DNA from: Komagataeibacter saccharivorans
GTDB taxonomy: Bacteria > Pseudomonadota > Alphaproteobacteria > Acetobacterales > Acetobacteraceae
DNA: 59,444 bases
Assembly (NCBI RefSeq): GCF_003207825.1
Contig: NZ_NKTY01000019.1
Location: 1 to 59,444, forward strand
Direction of reading: 5' to 3'
In this document: one piece after another, positions 24,626 to 33,109 of the stretch
Layout of the letters: each line of letters opens with the position of its first letter
How positions within the stretch are numbered: the stretch's first letter is position 1
The notes under the pieces: generated by a model
What the model saw: the letters and a program-made list of their open reading frames with translations, nothing else
Database searches by the model: none
Told to the model about the DNA's origin: nothing
Position numbers and translations under genes: made by a program

Positions 24626-25324
24626 GTGGCTGACGACATCTTCAGGGAAGTCGATGAGGAAATCCGTGCCGAACGCATCCGGGCACTGGCGCGGCGCTAT
24701 CTGGTGGTTGCGGGTGTCGTGGTCGCGGGTATCTGTATCGGCGCGGGCGGGTGGCAGTATTCGGTCTATCGCGCCCATCAGGCTGACGCCGCCGTATCGG
24801 CTTCCTATTTCACCGCAATGCATGATGCGGCCCGTGGCCCTGCGGATATGCCGGGCAGCACCGCGCCCCTGACAGCGGGACAGAAAAACGCCCTTCAGGA
24901 ACTTGCTGCCCTTGATGGCAAGGCGCGGCCACCGCTGCGCATCCTTGCCCGCATGGAACGCGCCGCCCTTCTGGCCGGTAGCGGTGACAATGCCGGTGCC
25001 CTGACATTGTGGGATGGTGTCGCGCAGGAACACGGTGTCGATCCGGTTGTAGCCTCCCTCGCCAGCCTGCTGTGGGTCCAGCATCAGATCGACAGTGGCG
25101 ATCCCGCTACCCTGCGTTCACGGCTTGCCGTGCTGGACGGCGCGGGACAGCCATGGCGCGGACAGGCCATCGAAGCCGAAGCCCTGCTGGACCTGCGCGT
25201 AGGCAAGGAAGCTGACGCACGCGCCCGGTTCGAGCGGCTGAGCATGGACATGGGCATACCCGATGGCGTGCGCAACCGTGCGGAAGCCATGCTCCAGACG
25301 CTGGGGGGCGACGCGGGTGGCTAG
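24626..25324 (+). CDS. YfgM-like membrane-anchored TPR protein
   Basis: This 232-residue protein has a charged N-terminus (MADDIFREVDEEIRAERIR), one membrane helix at about 28-48 and a periplasmic helical-repeat domain of the TPR_21/YfgM type. Start is GTG at 24626, preceded by GACAGGAAC. YfgM proteins associate with the SecYEG translocon and periplasmic chaperones such as PpiD. The order yfgM-bamB-der is conserved widely in Proteobacteria, which supports the call more than the weakly conserved sequence does. It ends 43 bp before bamB. Confidence 0.8.
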   Translation: MADDIFREVDEEIRAERIRALARRYLVVAGVVVAGICIGAGGWQYSVYRAHQADAAVSASYFTAMHDAARGPADMPGSTAPLTAGQKNALQELAALDGKARPPLRILARMERAALLAGSGDNAGALTLWDGVAQEHGVDPVVASLASLLWVQHQIDSGDPATLRSRLAVLDGAGQPWRGQAIEAEALLDLRVGKEADARARFERLSMDMGIPDGVRNRAEAMLQTLGGDAGG

Positions 25325-25367
25325 TTCAAGGCGTGGTCCGCTCATGATGCCGACAGACGGAAAAAAC

Positions 25368-26741
25368 ATGAAATCAGTCCTAAGCCGACGCCATGCGCTC
25401 CTTGGCGTGGGGGCAGCCCTGCTGCCAGCCCTTGCGGCCTGCAAGGCAGGCAAGAAGAAAACGCCGCTGCTGATCGGCCATCGCTCGGATGTGCTGCATA
25501 CGGTTGCGGGGCTGACGGTTGACGCCGATGAAACGCAGGCCGTGAACGTGCCTGCGCCCATCGCGGTCAATGCGTGGCCCCAGTCAGGCATCCGGCCTGA
25601 TCATGACGGTGTGAACATCGCCTGGGGCGGCGAGATGCGCCACCAGTGGACCCACGATATCGGGGCTGGTAATTCCGAGCCGCAGCTTCTGTCCTATGTC
25701 GCGCTGGGCGATAGCGGGCGTGGCATCATCCAGGCAACGCCGGTGGTGCAGAATGGCCGGATTTTCGTAGCCGATGCACAGGGCGTCATCCGTGCCTACC
25801 GCTGGCCCGGCATGCACAAGCTGTGGGAATATAACCCCAAGCCGCGCAAGATGCTGTCCAACAATCTGGGCGGTGGCCTGACTGTTGATGGCGATACGCT
25901 GTACATCGTCGATGGTGTGGGTCAGGCGCTGGCGGTCAGTGCGGAAACCGGCAAGCTGAAATGGCGTGTCAATATTCAGGCCCCCGGCCGTTCCGCCCCC
26001 ACGCTGGTCAATGGCAGGCTGTTCTTCGGCACGATTGACGAACACCTGTACTGCGTGGACGCCGAAAACGGTAACATCCTGTGGAGCTACGCCGCGACGT
26101 CCGCCGATACCGTCATATACGGCCAGCCCGCCCCGGCCGTGGCCGATGGCGTTGTGCTGGCCGGTTTCGGTTCAGGCGATCTGGTCGCCCTGCGCGCTGA
26201 AGGCGGTGAGGTCGTGTGGGCCGATACGCTGGGCAGCACGAACGGACAGGAAGCCCTGATCGACTTTTCGTGTGTTCATGGCATGCCCGTCATTGTCGAT
26301 GGTACGGCCTACGCCATAAGCACGGGTTCCGTTCTGGTCGCCATCGATATGCGCTCGGGACGCAGGCTGTGGGAGCGCGGAATTTCGGGCCAGAATACGC
26401 CGCTGGTGATCGGGGACTGGATCTTCCTTGTTTCCATGGACGAACAGGTCGCCTGCCTGGACCGCCTGTCGGGTCATGTGCGCTGGATCACGCAGTTGCG
26501 CCAGTACGAAAACGCCGACAAGCAGAAACGCGGCATCGTATGGAATGGCCCCATACTGGCGGGCGGCAAGCTGGTGATGATTTCCAGCCTGCCGGAAAAT
26601 GGCGTCGCCATCATCGATCCCGCGCAGGGGCACATCGAATCCCTTCACGCCCTTCCGGGTCAGGTCACGACCGCGCCCATCATTGTCGATAATCTGCTGT
26701 TGCTGATGGACAATAAGGGCTACCTTATAGCCTACAGTTAA
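25368..26741 (+). CDS. bamB: Outer membrane protein assembly lipoprotein BamB
   Basis: This protein of about 457 residues is a PQQ-type eight-bladed beta-propeller; repeats such as LAVSAETGKLKWRVNI, YCVDAENGNILWSY and VAIDMRSGRRLWERGI are visible. The N-terminus has SRRHALLGVGAALLPALAAC with a lipobox ending at Cys25, and the SRRxxLL pattern resembles a Tat signal. As a lipoprotein at the outer membrane it aids the BamA complex in folding beta-barrel proteins. ATG 25368, after GACGGAAAAAAC, gives the correct signal; the frame is open further upstream. It lies between yfgM-like and der genes in the standard order. Confidence 0.93.
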   Translation: MKSVLSRRHALLGVGAALLPALAACKAGKKKTPLLIGHRSDVLHTVAGLTVDADETQAVNVPAPIAVNAWPQSGIRPDHDGVNIAWGGEMRHQWTHDIGAGNSEPQLLSYVALGDSGRGIIQATPVVQNGRIFVADAQGVIRAYRWPGMHKLWEYNPKPRKMLSNNLGGGLTVDGDTLYIVDGVGQALAVSAETGKLKWRVNIQAPGRSAPTLVNGRLFFGTIDEHLYCVDAENGNILWSYAATSADTVIYGQPAPAVADGVVLAGFGSGDLVALRAEGGEVVWADTLGSTNGQEALIDFSCVHGMPVIVDGTAYAISTGSVLVAIDMRSGRRLWERGISGQNTPLVIGDWIFLVSMDEQVACLDRLSGHVRWITQLRQYENADKQKRGIVWNGPILAGGKLVMISSLPENGVAIIDPAQGHIESLHALPGQVTTAPIIVDNLLLLMDNKGYLIAYS

Positions 26742-26757
26742 AAAGAAAGTTGCCGCA

Positions 26758-28185
26758 GTGAGTTCATCTTTTCCATCCGTTTCGGCGGATGCGCTGCCGG
26801 TTGTCGTGATCGCGGGCAGGCCGAATGTCGGCAAGTCGACCATATTCAACCGGCTTGTCGGGCGCAGGCAGGCCCTTGTGGCGGATACCCCCGGCGTTAC
26901 CCGCGACCGTAAGGAAGGGCAGGCCACAGTGCGTGGTCGCGCCATCCGCATAATCGACACAGCCGGACTTGAGGAAGCCGCCCCCGATACGCTGTACGGG
27001 CGGATGCGGGCCTCATCCGAATCCGCCGTAGCCAATGCGGATCTGGTCCTGTTCTGCATTGATGCCCGCAGTGGCATTACACCCGCGGACGAACATTTCG
27101 CCAACTGGCTGCGTCGGCAGGGCCGCCCGGTGCTGCTGATCGCCAACAAGGCGGAGGGACGGCAGGGCGCCGCCGCCGCGATGGAGGCCTATTCGCTTGG
27201 GCTGGGCGCTCCGCTTGCCATCTCCGCCGAGCATGGGGAAGGCGTGGCCGATCTTATGTCCGAAATAGCGGACCGCCTGCCACCGACCGATCTGCCGCCC
27301 GTGCAGAAACAGAGCCGCCGTGACCGGCGTATCCAGCAGGAAGAAGCCGGGGAGGTGGAGGACGTGCGTCCCCCCGGTCCCCTGCGGCTGGCCATTGTCG
27401 GGCGGCCCAATGCAGGCAAGTCCACGCTGCTCAACCGGCTTCTGGGCGAAGAGCGGATGATTACCGGCCCCGAGCCGGGGCTTACGCGCGATTCCATTGC
27501 CGTCACGCTCAACGACGATGAAGGTCCGATCCAGCTTGTCGATACCGCGGGCCTGCGCCGCAAGGCCCGTATTGACGAGACGCTGGAGAAGATGTCCGTC
27601 TCCGCCTCCATCGAGGCCCTGAAAATGGCGGAGGTCGTCATTCTGGTTCTGGATGCGACGCTGGGCGTGCATGAGCAGGACCTGCAGATCGCCCGCCTGA
27701 TTGAGCGCGAAGGGCGGTGCTGCGTGCTGGCGCTGAACAAGTGGGACGCGGTGGAAGACCGGGCCGAAACCCGGCAGGCCATCAAGGACCGGATCGAGAT
27801 GTCACTGGCGCAGATGCGCGGTATTCCGGTGGTCTCGTTCTCTGCGCTGACGGGGGCTGGCATCAACAAGCTGCTGCCGACGGTGCGACGGGCGCATGAA
27901 ATCTGGAACCGTCGCGTGCCGACCGGGGCACTCAACCGCTGGTTCGAGATGATGGTCTCCCGCCATCCGCCGCCGCTGGTTGATGGGCGCAGGCTGAAAC
28001 TGCGCTACATCACGCAGGCGAAGGCGCGTCCGCCCACGTTCATCCTGTTCGGAACCCGTACGGACCAGTTGCCTGACGACTATCAGCGCTATCTGGTCAA
28101 TGGCATGCGGGAGGAATTTGACCTGCCCGGCACGCCGATCCGGCTGCTGCTGCGCGCTTCCAGCAATCCCTACGCCAAGGGATAA
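26758..28185 (+). CDS. der: Ribosome biogenesis GTPase Der (EngA)
   Basis: This 475-residue protein has two tandem GTPase domains. The first has GRPNVGKST at about 20-28, ADTPGVTRD and DTAGLEE; the second has GRPNAGKST, PGLTRDSIA, DTAGLRRKA and NKWD. A C-terminal KH-like domain follows (about 390-475, WFEMMVSRHPPPL onward). Der is essential for 50S subunit maturation. The start is GTG at 26758, 17 bp after the bamB stop, which suggests translation on the same mRNA. A strong hairpin follows the stop. Confidence 0.96.
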   Translation: MSSSFPSVSADALPVVVIAGRPNVGKSTIFNRLVGRRQALVADTPGVTRDRKEGQATVRGRAIRIIDTAGLEEAAPDTLYGRMRASSESAVANADLVLFCIDARSGITPADEHFANWLRRQGRPVLLIANKAEGRQGAAAAMEAYSLGLGAPLAISAEHGEGVADLMSEIADRLPPTDLPPVQKQSRRDRRIQQEEAGEVEDVRPPGPLRLAIVGRPNAGKSTLLNRLLGEERMITGPEPGLTRDSIAVTLNDDEGPIQLVDTAGLRRKARIDETLEKMSVSASIEALKMAEVVILVLDATLGVHEQDLQIARLIEREGRCCVLALNKWDAVEDRAETRQAIKDRIEMSLAQMRGIPVVSFSALTGAGINKLLPTVRRAHEIWNRRVPTGALNRWFEMMVSRHPPPLVDGRRLKLRYITQAKARPPTFILFGTRTDQLPDDYQRYLVNGMREEFDLPGTPIRLLLRASSNPYAKG

Positions 28186-28190
28186 GAAAT

Positions 28191-28220
28191 ATCAGGCCGG
28201 GTGCAATCGCCCGGCCTGAT
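28191..28220 (+). terminator. Hairpin after der, probable operon terminator
   Basis: ATCAGGCCGGG (28191-28201) and CCCGGCCTGAT (28210-28220) form a perfect 11-bp stem with an 8-nt loop, 5 bp after the der stop. The T-tract is poor, but the position at the end of yfgM-bamB-der supports termination. Confidence 0.6.
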
Positions 28221-28327
28221 GTCTGTACGGGCAGGGACTGACGGCATCCCACCGCTACCCATGGGGTATGGCGGAATGGAATGGATCAGGCATGATGGTG
28301 CGGTAAGCAAAACCGTAGGGACCAGCT

Positions 28328-28915
28328 ATGCCTGTCGTAACCGCAACCGATGCCCTGCTGATTATCGACATGCAGGTGGATTTTCTGCCCGGCGGCGCAC
28401 TGGCCGTGACCGGGGCGGATGCGCTCGTGCCGGTTATCAACCGGCTTGGCCATCTGCCATTCGGGCTGGTCGTGGCCACTCAGGACTGGCATCCGGCGGA
28501 TCATGTATCCTTCAGGAAGCGGGGCGGCCCGTGGCCGGTGCATTGCGTGGCGGGCAGTGAAGGGGCCGCGCTATCTCCCGCGTTGGATCAGGCCCGTATT
28601 GGCGTGCTGCTGCGTAAGGGACTGGACCGCGATATCGACAGCTATTCAGCCTTTGGGGACAATGACCGTATCGGCCGGACAGGGCTGGAAGGACTGCTGA
28701 GGGACAGGGGCATTACCCGTGTGTTCCTGACGGGTGTTGCGCTGGACTATTGCGTAGCCGCCAGCGCACGCGATGCCTGCCGGGCCGGGTTTGATACCGT
28801 CGTGCTGCATGATGCCTGCCGCAGCGTGAAAGCCATGTCAGGCAGGATTCTGGAAACCCTGAGGGCAGAGGGGATCGGAGCGGCATCCTGCGCGGACCTG
28901 CTGCCCGCCCCCTAA
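28328..28915 (+). CDS. pncA: Nicotinamidase
   Basis: This 195-residue isochorismatase-like hydrolase has the catalytic Asp in LLIIDMQVDF, the metal site DWHPADHVSF, HCVAGSEGA, a Lys in LRKGLDRDIDSYSAF and the nucleophilic Cys in TGVALDYCVAASA. PncA converts nicotinamide to nicotinate for the NAD salvage (Preiss-Handler) path. Family length is normal. It is monocistronic between der and convergent gntP; pncB is not in the window. The Asp-Lys-Cys triad favours PncA over other isochorismatase-fold enzymes. Confidence 0.92.
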   Translation: MPVVTATDALLIIDMQVDFLPGGALAVTGADALVPVINRLGHLPFGLVVATQDWHPADHVSFRKRGGPWPVHCVAGSEGAALSPALDQARIGVLLRKGLDRDIDSYSAFGDNDRIGRTGLEGLLRDRGITRVFLTGVALDYCVAASARDACRAGFDTVVLHDACRSVKAMSGRILETLRAEGIGAASCADLLPAP

Positions 28916-28926
28916 TCCGTCATTCC

Positions 28927-30270
28927 CTACGATACAACCAGCGAGAGCAGCAGGGCAAAAACCAGTCCGAGTACTGCAATCAGCGTTTCGATCACAGACC
29001 ATGTCTTGATTGTCTGGCCAACGGACAGGCCAAGATATTCCTTGATCTGCCAGAACCCGGCATCATTCAGCGGGCCGAGCGCCACTGAACCCGCACCCGT
29101 CACGATCACCATCAGTTCGGGCGATGCCGAATGCGTGCGCAGCAGGATCGGCCCCACAATGCCAGCAGCCGTGCTCATGGCCACGGTGGCCGATCCGGTC
29201 GCGACCCGCACCACCACCGCCAGCAGCCATGCCAGCACCAGAAGGGGCACATGCGCCCCCACGGCCATACTGGTAATCGCGGATGAGACACCGCTATCCA
29301 CCAGTTCCTGCCCAAAGCCGCCGCCAGCACCCACCAGCAGCATGATGAGTGCGGTGGGGGCAAGGCAGTCATTGGTGAATTTCAGGATTGTTTCACGGCT
29401 GAAGCCGCGCGCGGAACCAAAAACCTGAAAGGACAGCAGGGTGGCCAGCGCCAGCGCGATGTCGGTGTTGCCAATGAAGTGCAGCGCATTGTTCAGCGCC
29501 CGGTTGTTCGGTGCCGCGAAATCCGCCACCGACCCGATCAGCATCAGTATGACGGGCGACATGATGGTCAGCACCGTAATGCCGAAACCGGGCATGCTTT
29601 CGGGCAGTTCATGATTGACGAACTGCGCTTCCAGCGAACTGGGCTGTAGTGGCCCGATACGACTTGCGATGAAGCGGGCATAGATCGGTCCCGCGATCGC
29701 CGCCGCTGGGGTGCCGATCACGATACCCCACAGGATCGTGCGCCCGATATCGGCATGATAGGCCGAAAGGGCAAGCAGGGTGGCCGGATGCGGCGGGATC
29801 ATGGCGTGCGTGACCGACAGGGCCGCTCCCAGCGGCAGCGCGAGCAGCAGCAGGGGAATATTGTTGCGACGCGCCAGCGTGAATGCCAGCGGAATCAGCA
29901 GCACGAATCCGACTTCAAAAAACACCGGCAGACCGACCAGCAGGCCGATCACCATCATGGCCCAGCTTATGCGCTTTTTGCCAGCCAGATGGGTGATCGT
30001 AACCGCGATACGGTCAGCCCCCCCGGATTCGGCCAGCATCTTGCCCAGCATCGTACCCAGCGCGATGACGGTCGCCACATGCCCCAGTACATGACCCGCA
30101 CCGGCTTCAAACGATCCAATGGCCTTCTGTGGCGGCATGCCCGCACACAGCGCCAGACCAACCGATACCGTGAACAATACGATGAACGGATTTATCTTGA
30201 ACCGGGCGATCAGGATCACGACAGATATGATCGCCAGCGAGGCCAGGGAGAATGCAAACAGCGATGACAT
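28927..30270 (-). CDS. Gluconate:H+ symporter, GntP family
   Basis: This 447-residue very hydrophobic protein has about 12-14 membrane spans and GntP-family segments GMPPQKAIGSFEAGAGHVLG, PPHPATLLALSAY, GAGGGFGQELVDSG and ATGSATVAMSTAAGI. GntP carriers import gluconate or related sugar acids. Acetic acid bacteria excrete gluconate made by periplasmic glucose oxidation, so re-import fits the suggested host. The ATG at 30270 is preferred; the frame is open 10 codons more. No gluconate kinase is adjacent. A TTGACA box on the minus strand (30328-30323) could be its -35, but no good -10 is seen. Confidence 0.88.
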   Translation of the reverse strand: MSSLFAFSLASLAIISVVILIARFKINPFIVLFTVSVGLALCAGMPPQKAIGSFEAGAGHVLGHVATVIALGTMLGKMLAESGGADRIAVTITHLAGKKRISWAMMVIGLLVGLPVFFEVGFVLLIPLAFTLARRNNIPLLLLALPLGAALSVTHAMIPPHPATLLALSAYHADIGRTILWGIVIGTPAAAIAGPIYARFIASRIGPLQPSSLEAQFVNHELPESMPGFGITVLTIMSPVILMLIGSVADFAAPNNRALNNALHFIGNTDIALALATLLSFQVFGSARGFSRETILKFTNDCLAPTALIMLLVGAGGGFGQELVDSGVSSAITSMAVGAHVPLLVLAWLLAVVVRVATGSATVAMSTAAGIVGPILLRTHSASPELMVIVTGAGSVALGPLNDAGFWQIKEYLGLSVGQTIKTWSVIETLIAVLGLVFALLLSLVVS

Positions 30271-30405
30271 TATGTTTTCTGTAACAAAATCATGCCCCAT
30301 ACAGGCCGTTGATGCCGTGGGATGTCAACGCATGAAGCTGTTTTTTTGCGCAATATCTGGATAGGAACGCCCTGTTTTTCAGACCTGATATTACGCTGGC
30401 GTCTT

Positions 30406-30435
30406 CTGCATCCCCTATCGGACGGGGGGATGCAG
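30406..30435. promoter_or_regulatory. 10-bp inverted repeat upstream of the dienelactone hydrolase gene
   Basis: CTGCATCCCC (30406-30415) and GGGGATGCAG (30426-30435) are perfect inverted repeats around a 10-nt spacer, ending 41 bp before the start codon. They could be an operator or a 5' leader hairpin. No T-tract follows on the plus strand. Confidence 0.4.
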
Positions 30436-30476
30436 GGTGTTATCATGCAGTCCTGTGCAACGGAAAAGGCATTGAG

Positions 30477-31226
30477 ATGATTATCCATTCCCATGAGACG
30501 GTCGATATTCCAACGTCGTCGGGCATGATGCGGATGCATGTCTTTCGCCCCGCTATTGAGGGGCGCTTTCCCGGCATCGTGCTTTTTTCCGAAATCTATC
30601 AGGTGACGGCACCGATCCGCAGGCTGGCGGCCATGATGGCGGGGCAGGGTCATGTCGTGTGCGTGCCGGAAGTCTATCATGAATATGAACCGTGCGGCAC
30701 CGTTCTGGCCTATGACACTGCCGGGACCGATCGGGGCAATTTCCTGAAATATGAAAAGGCGCTGACCGGTTATGATGCGGATGCCCGTGCCGCATTGGAC
30801 TGGCTTTCATCTTATCCGCCCTGCACGGGGGCGCTGGCCACGATGGGCGTGTGCCTTGGCGGTCATCTGGCCTTCCGGGCCGCGTTCGATCCGCGTGTGC
30901 GCGCGGCTGTATGTTTCTATGCCACCGATATCCATTCCGGCACGCTTGGTCATGGGCAGTGCGATGACACGCTGGAACGCGTGCATGAACTGAGCGGGGA
31001 GGTCATGCTGGTATGGGGCAGGCAGGACCCGCATGTGCCCTTTGAAGGACGGGAGAAAATCCGCGCGGCGCTGGAAAAGGCCGGAACCCGGTATTCATGG
31101 CATGAATTCAACGCGCAGCATGCTTTCCTGCGCGACGAAGGGCACCGTTTCGATCCTGCCCTTTTCCTTCAGTGCATGGGAATGGCCGAGCGTTTTCTGG
31201 CGCGGGCGCTGTCTGTCAGCGCGTAA
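30477..31226 (+). CDS. Dienelactone hydrolase family protein
   Basis: This 249-residue alpha/beta hydrolase has the nucleophile elbow MGVCLGGHLA (Cys about 124), the acid in GRQDPHVPFEGR and the His in NAQHAFLRDEGHRFDP, which is the Cys-Asp-His triad of dienelactone hydrolases. The natural substrate is unknown: no aromatic degradation genes are near, and many such proteins act on other lactones or esters. No signal peptide is present, so it is cytosolic. Its 3' end overlaps the convergent ubiA by 11 bp. Confidence 0.87.
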   Translation: MIIHSHETVDIPTSSGMMRMHVFRPAIEGRFPGIVLFSEIYQVTAPIRRLAAMMAGQGHVVCVPEVYHEYEPCGTVLAYDTAGTDRGNFLKYEKALTGYDADARAALDWLSSYPPCTGALATMGVCLGGHLAFRAAFDPRVRAAVCFYATDIHSGTLGHGQCDDTLERVHELSGEVMLVWGRQDPHVPFEGREKIRAALEKAGTRYSWHEFNAQHAFLRDEGHRFDPALFLQCMGMAERFLARALSVSA

Positions 31227-32133
31227 GGGTGCCCGCCAGTATCGCCAGTGCTATGGCCAGCCCGGTTTCACGGTTGAAGCGGAACAGGCGCAGGCATGTG
31301 GCGGGATCGTTTTCCTCCAGGCGCGTCACCTGCCAGCCCAGCAGAAGGGCAGGCAGGGGCAGCGCCAGCCAGAACCCGTATCCCGCATGGGCAAGGCCAC
31401 CCGCCGCCATCAGGCCAAGCAGGGTCAGCGCGTAACAGGTTCCAACAAACAGCCGTGCATGACCGGCCATGAGGCGGGATGTGGAGCGTACGCCGATGCG
31501 GGCATCGTCCTCCATATCCTGAAAGCCATAGATCGTATCGAAGCCAAGCTGCCAGACGATTGTCGCGGCGTAGAGCGCGCACAGCGCGGCATCAACCCGG
31601 TCGGCCGCCGCGGCATAGCCCAGCGGCGCGCCGAAGCCGAACGTGAAGCCCATGACAAGCTGGGGCCACCATGTCACCCGCTTGGCCAGCGGATAAAGCC
31701 CGACCAGAATGAGGGAAGACGTGCCCAGTACCTGCGACAGGGTATTGAGGTTCATCAGGATGTTGAACCCGATCAGCAGCAGTGCGGCCAGAAACAGTGC
31801 GGCTTCACGCATGGACAGTGCGCCGGACGCCAGCGGACGGCCCGCCGTGCGGGCAACCTGCCGGTCGATGTCGCGGTCCCACATATCATTGACCACGCAG
31901 CCCGCGGCCCGCATCACCACGCTGCCGATACCGAACAGCACGATCAGGAAAATCCGCTGCGCGGGCGTCACACCGGCAGGCAGCATGATGCCCCACACAC
32001 CGGGCAGGAACAGCAGCCATGTACCAATGGGCCGGTCCAGCCGCGCCAGTAGTGCATAGGGGCGCAGGCGCGCGGGCAGGCGACCGATCCAGCCATCCAC
32101 CCGGATGTCCGTATGGGGTACAGGCTGGTCCAA
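31216..32133 (-). CDS. ubiA: 4-hydroxybenzoate polyprenyltransferase
   Basis: This 305-residue integral membrane prenyltransferase has about 8-9 helices and both Asp-rich motifs: NDMWDRDIDRQVARTAGRPL near 82-101 and the second around GFQDMEDDARIGVRS. UbiA attaches the polyprenyl tail to 4-hydroxybenzoate in ubiquinone biosynthesis. Ubiquinone is the main electron carrier of acetic acid bacterial oxidases, and ispA at the left end supplies the prenyl pathway. It diverges from rsmE with about 156 bp between and overlaps the hydrolase gene tail to tail. Confidence 0.94.
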   Translation of the reverse strand: MDQPVPHTDIRVDGWIGRLPARLRPYALLARLDRPIGTWLLFLPGVWGIMLPAGVTPAQRIFLIVLFGIGSVVMRAAGCVVNDMWDRDIDRQVARTAGRPLASGALSMREAALFLAALLLIGFNILMNLNTLSQVLGTSSLILVGLYPLAKRVTWWPQLVMGFTFGFGAPLGYAAAADRVDAALCALYAATIVWQLGFDTIYGFQDMEDDARIGVRSTSRLMAGHARLFVGTCYALTLLGLMAAGGLAHAGYGFWLALPLPALLLGWQVTRLEENDPATCLRLFRFNRETGLAIALAILAGTLTR

Positions 32134-32289
32134 GGCGCAACTCCTTCGTGATAAACGGCATCGGCGGCGACGGGTTTGCCGATGACGGAACGCCCCGTGG
32201 CTGCTAATGGCGAAACAGATGGGCCGGAAGACCCCGCCGGGTCAAGACTGGTTCCGGCCGTGTGAAACAGCGAAAGGTTACCGCCTGGT

Positions 32290-33030
32290 ATGAGGGATTG
32301 CCCCCGACTGTTCATTTCCCCCACCGGCACGCCACCCATGGCGGTGGATGGCATGCTCGACCTTGAGCCGGGGCAGGCCCATTATCTGGGCACGGTCATG
32401 CGCCAGCAGGCCGGTGCCGCGGTGGAGGTTTTCAACGCGCGTGACGGCGCGTGGCAGGGCGTGATCGATCACCTGCGCCGTGACCGCTGCCGCGTCCGGC
32501 TTGTGGAACAGACTCGCGCGCCTGCTTCCACGCAGGGGCTGTGCCTGTTGTTTGCCCCCCTCAAGCGCGACGCGACCGAAACGGTCATCCGCATGGGTAC
32601 CGAACTGGGGGTCGTGCGGTTCCGGCCGGTCGTGACCGAACGGACCAATACCCATCGTATCAATGCAGCGCGGCTGGAAAGCATTGCCATAGAGGCCGCC
32701 GAACAGTGCGAACGGCTGGACGTGCCCACCATCGATCCGCTTGAGGCGCTGCCCATGATGCTGTCCCAATGGCCTGATGATACAGCCCTGTTTGCTGCCC
32801 TTGAGCGCAGCCCGCAACACGCCATGGCTCCCGCGCCCCGTATCGGGGACAGCGTGCTGATCGGCCCCGAAGGCGGTTTTTCACCCCGGGAGCATGACAT
32901 GCTGCGCGCGCGTCCCTTCGTGCGCCCGCTTTCACTGGGGCCACGGGTGCTGCGGGCCGATACGGCGGCGGCGGCGGCGCTGGCTCTTGTCGGGGCTGGT
33001 CTCGAAGCCGTATGTGGTACAGGTTTGTAA
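32290..33030 (+). CDS. rsmE: 16S rRNA (uracil1498-N3)-methyltransferase
   Basis: This 246-residue SPOUT methyltransferase has an N-terminal PUA-like domain (RLFISPTGTP to about 75) and the C-terminal knot with VLIGPEGGFSPREHDML and LSLGPRVLRADTAAAAAL. RsmE methylates U1498 of 16S rRNA in the assembled 30S subunit. The region FAPLKRDATETVIRMGTELG is typical. It precedes gshA by 79 bp, an ubiA-rsmE-gshA arrangement seen in several alphaproteobacteria. Confidence 0.94.
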   Translation: MRDCPRLFISPTGTPPMAVDGMLDLEPGQAHYLGTVMRQQAGAAVEVFNARDGAWQGVIDHLRRDRCRVRLVEQTRAPASTQGLCLLFAPLKRDATETVIRMGTELGVVRFRPVVTERTNTHRINAARLESIAIEAAEQCERLDVPTIDPLEALPMMLSQWPDDTALFAALERSPQHAMAPAPRIGDSVLIGPEGGFSPREHDMLRARPFVRPLSLGPRVLRADTAAAAALALVGAGLEAVCGTGL

Positions 33031-33109
33031 CTACCCATTCCCTTTCCGGCATGCGCGTTCAGCCTGTCGCCGGTCCTGATCTGACTGTCATGAGGATATT
33101 ACCCCCGCC

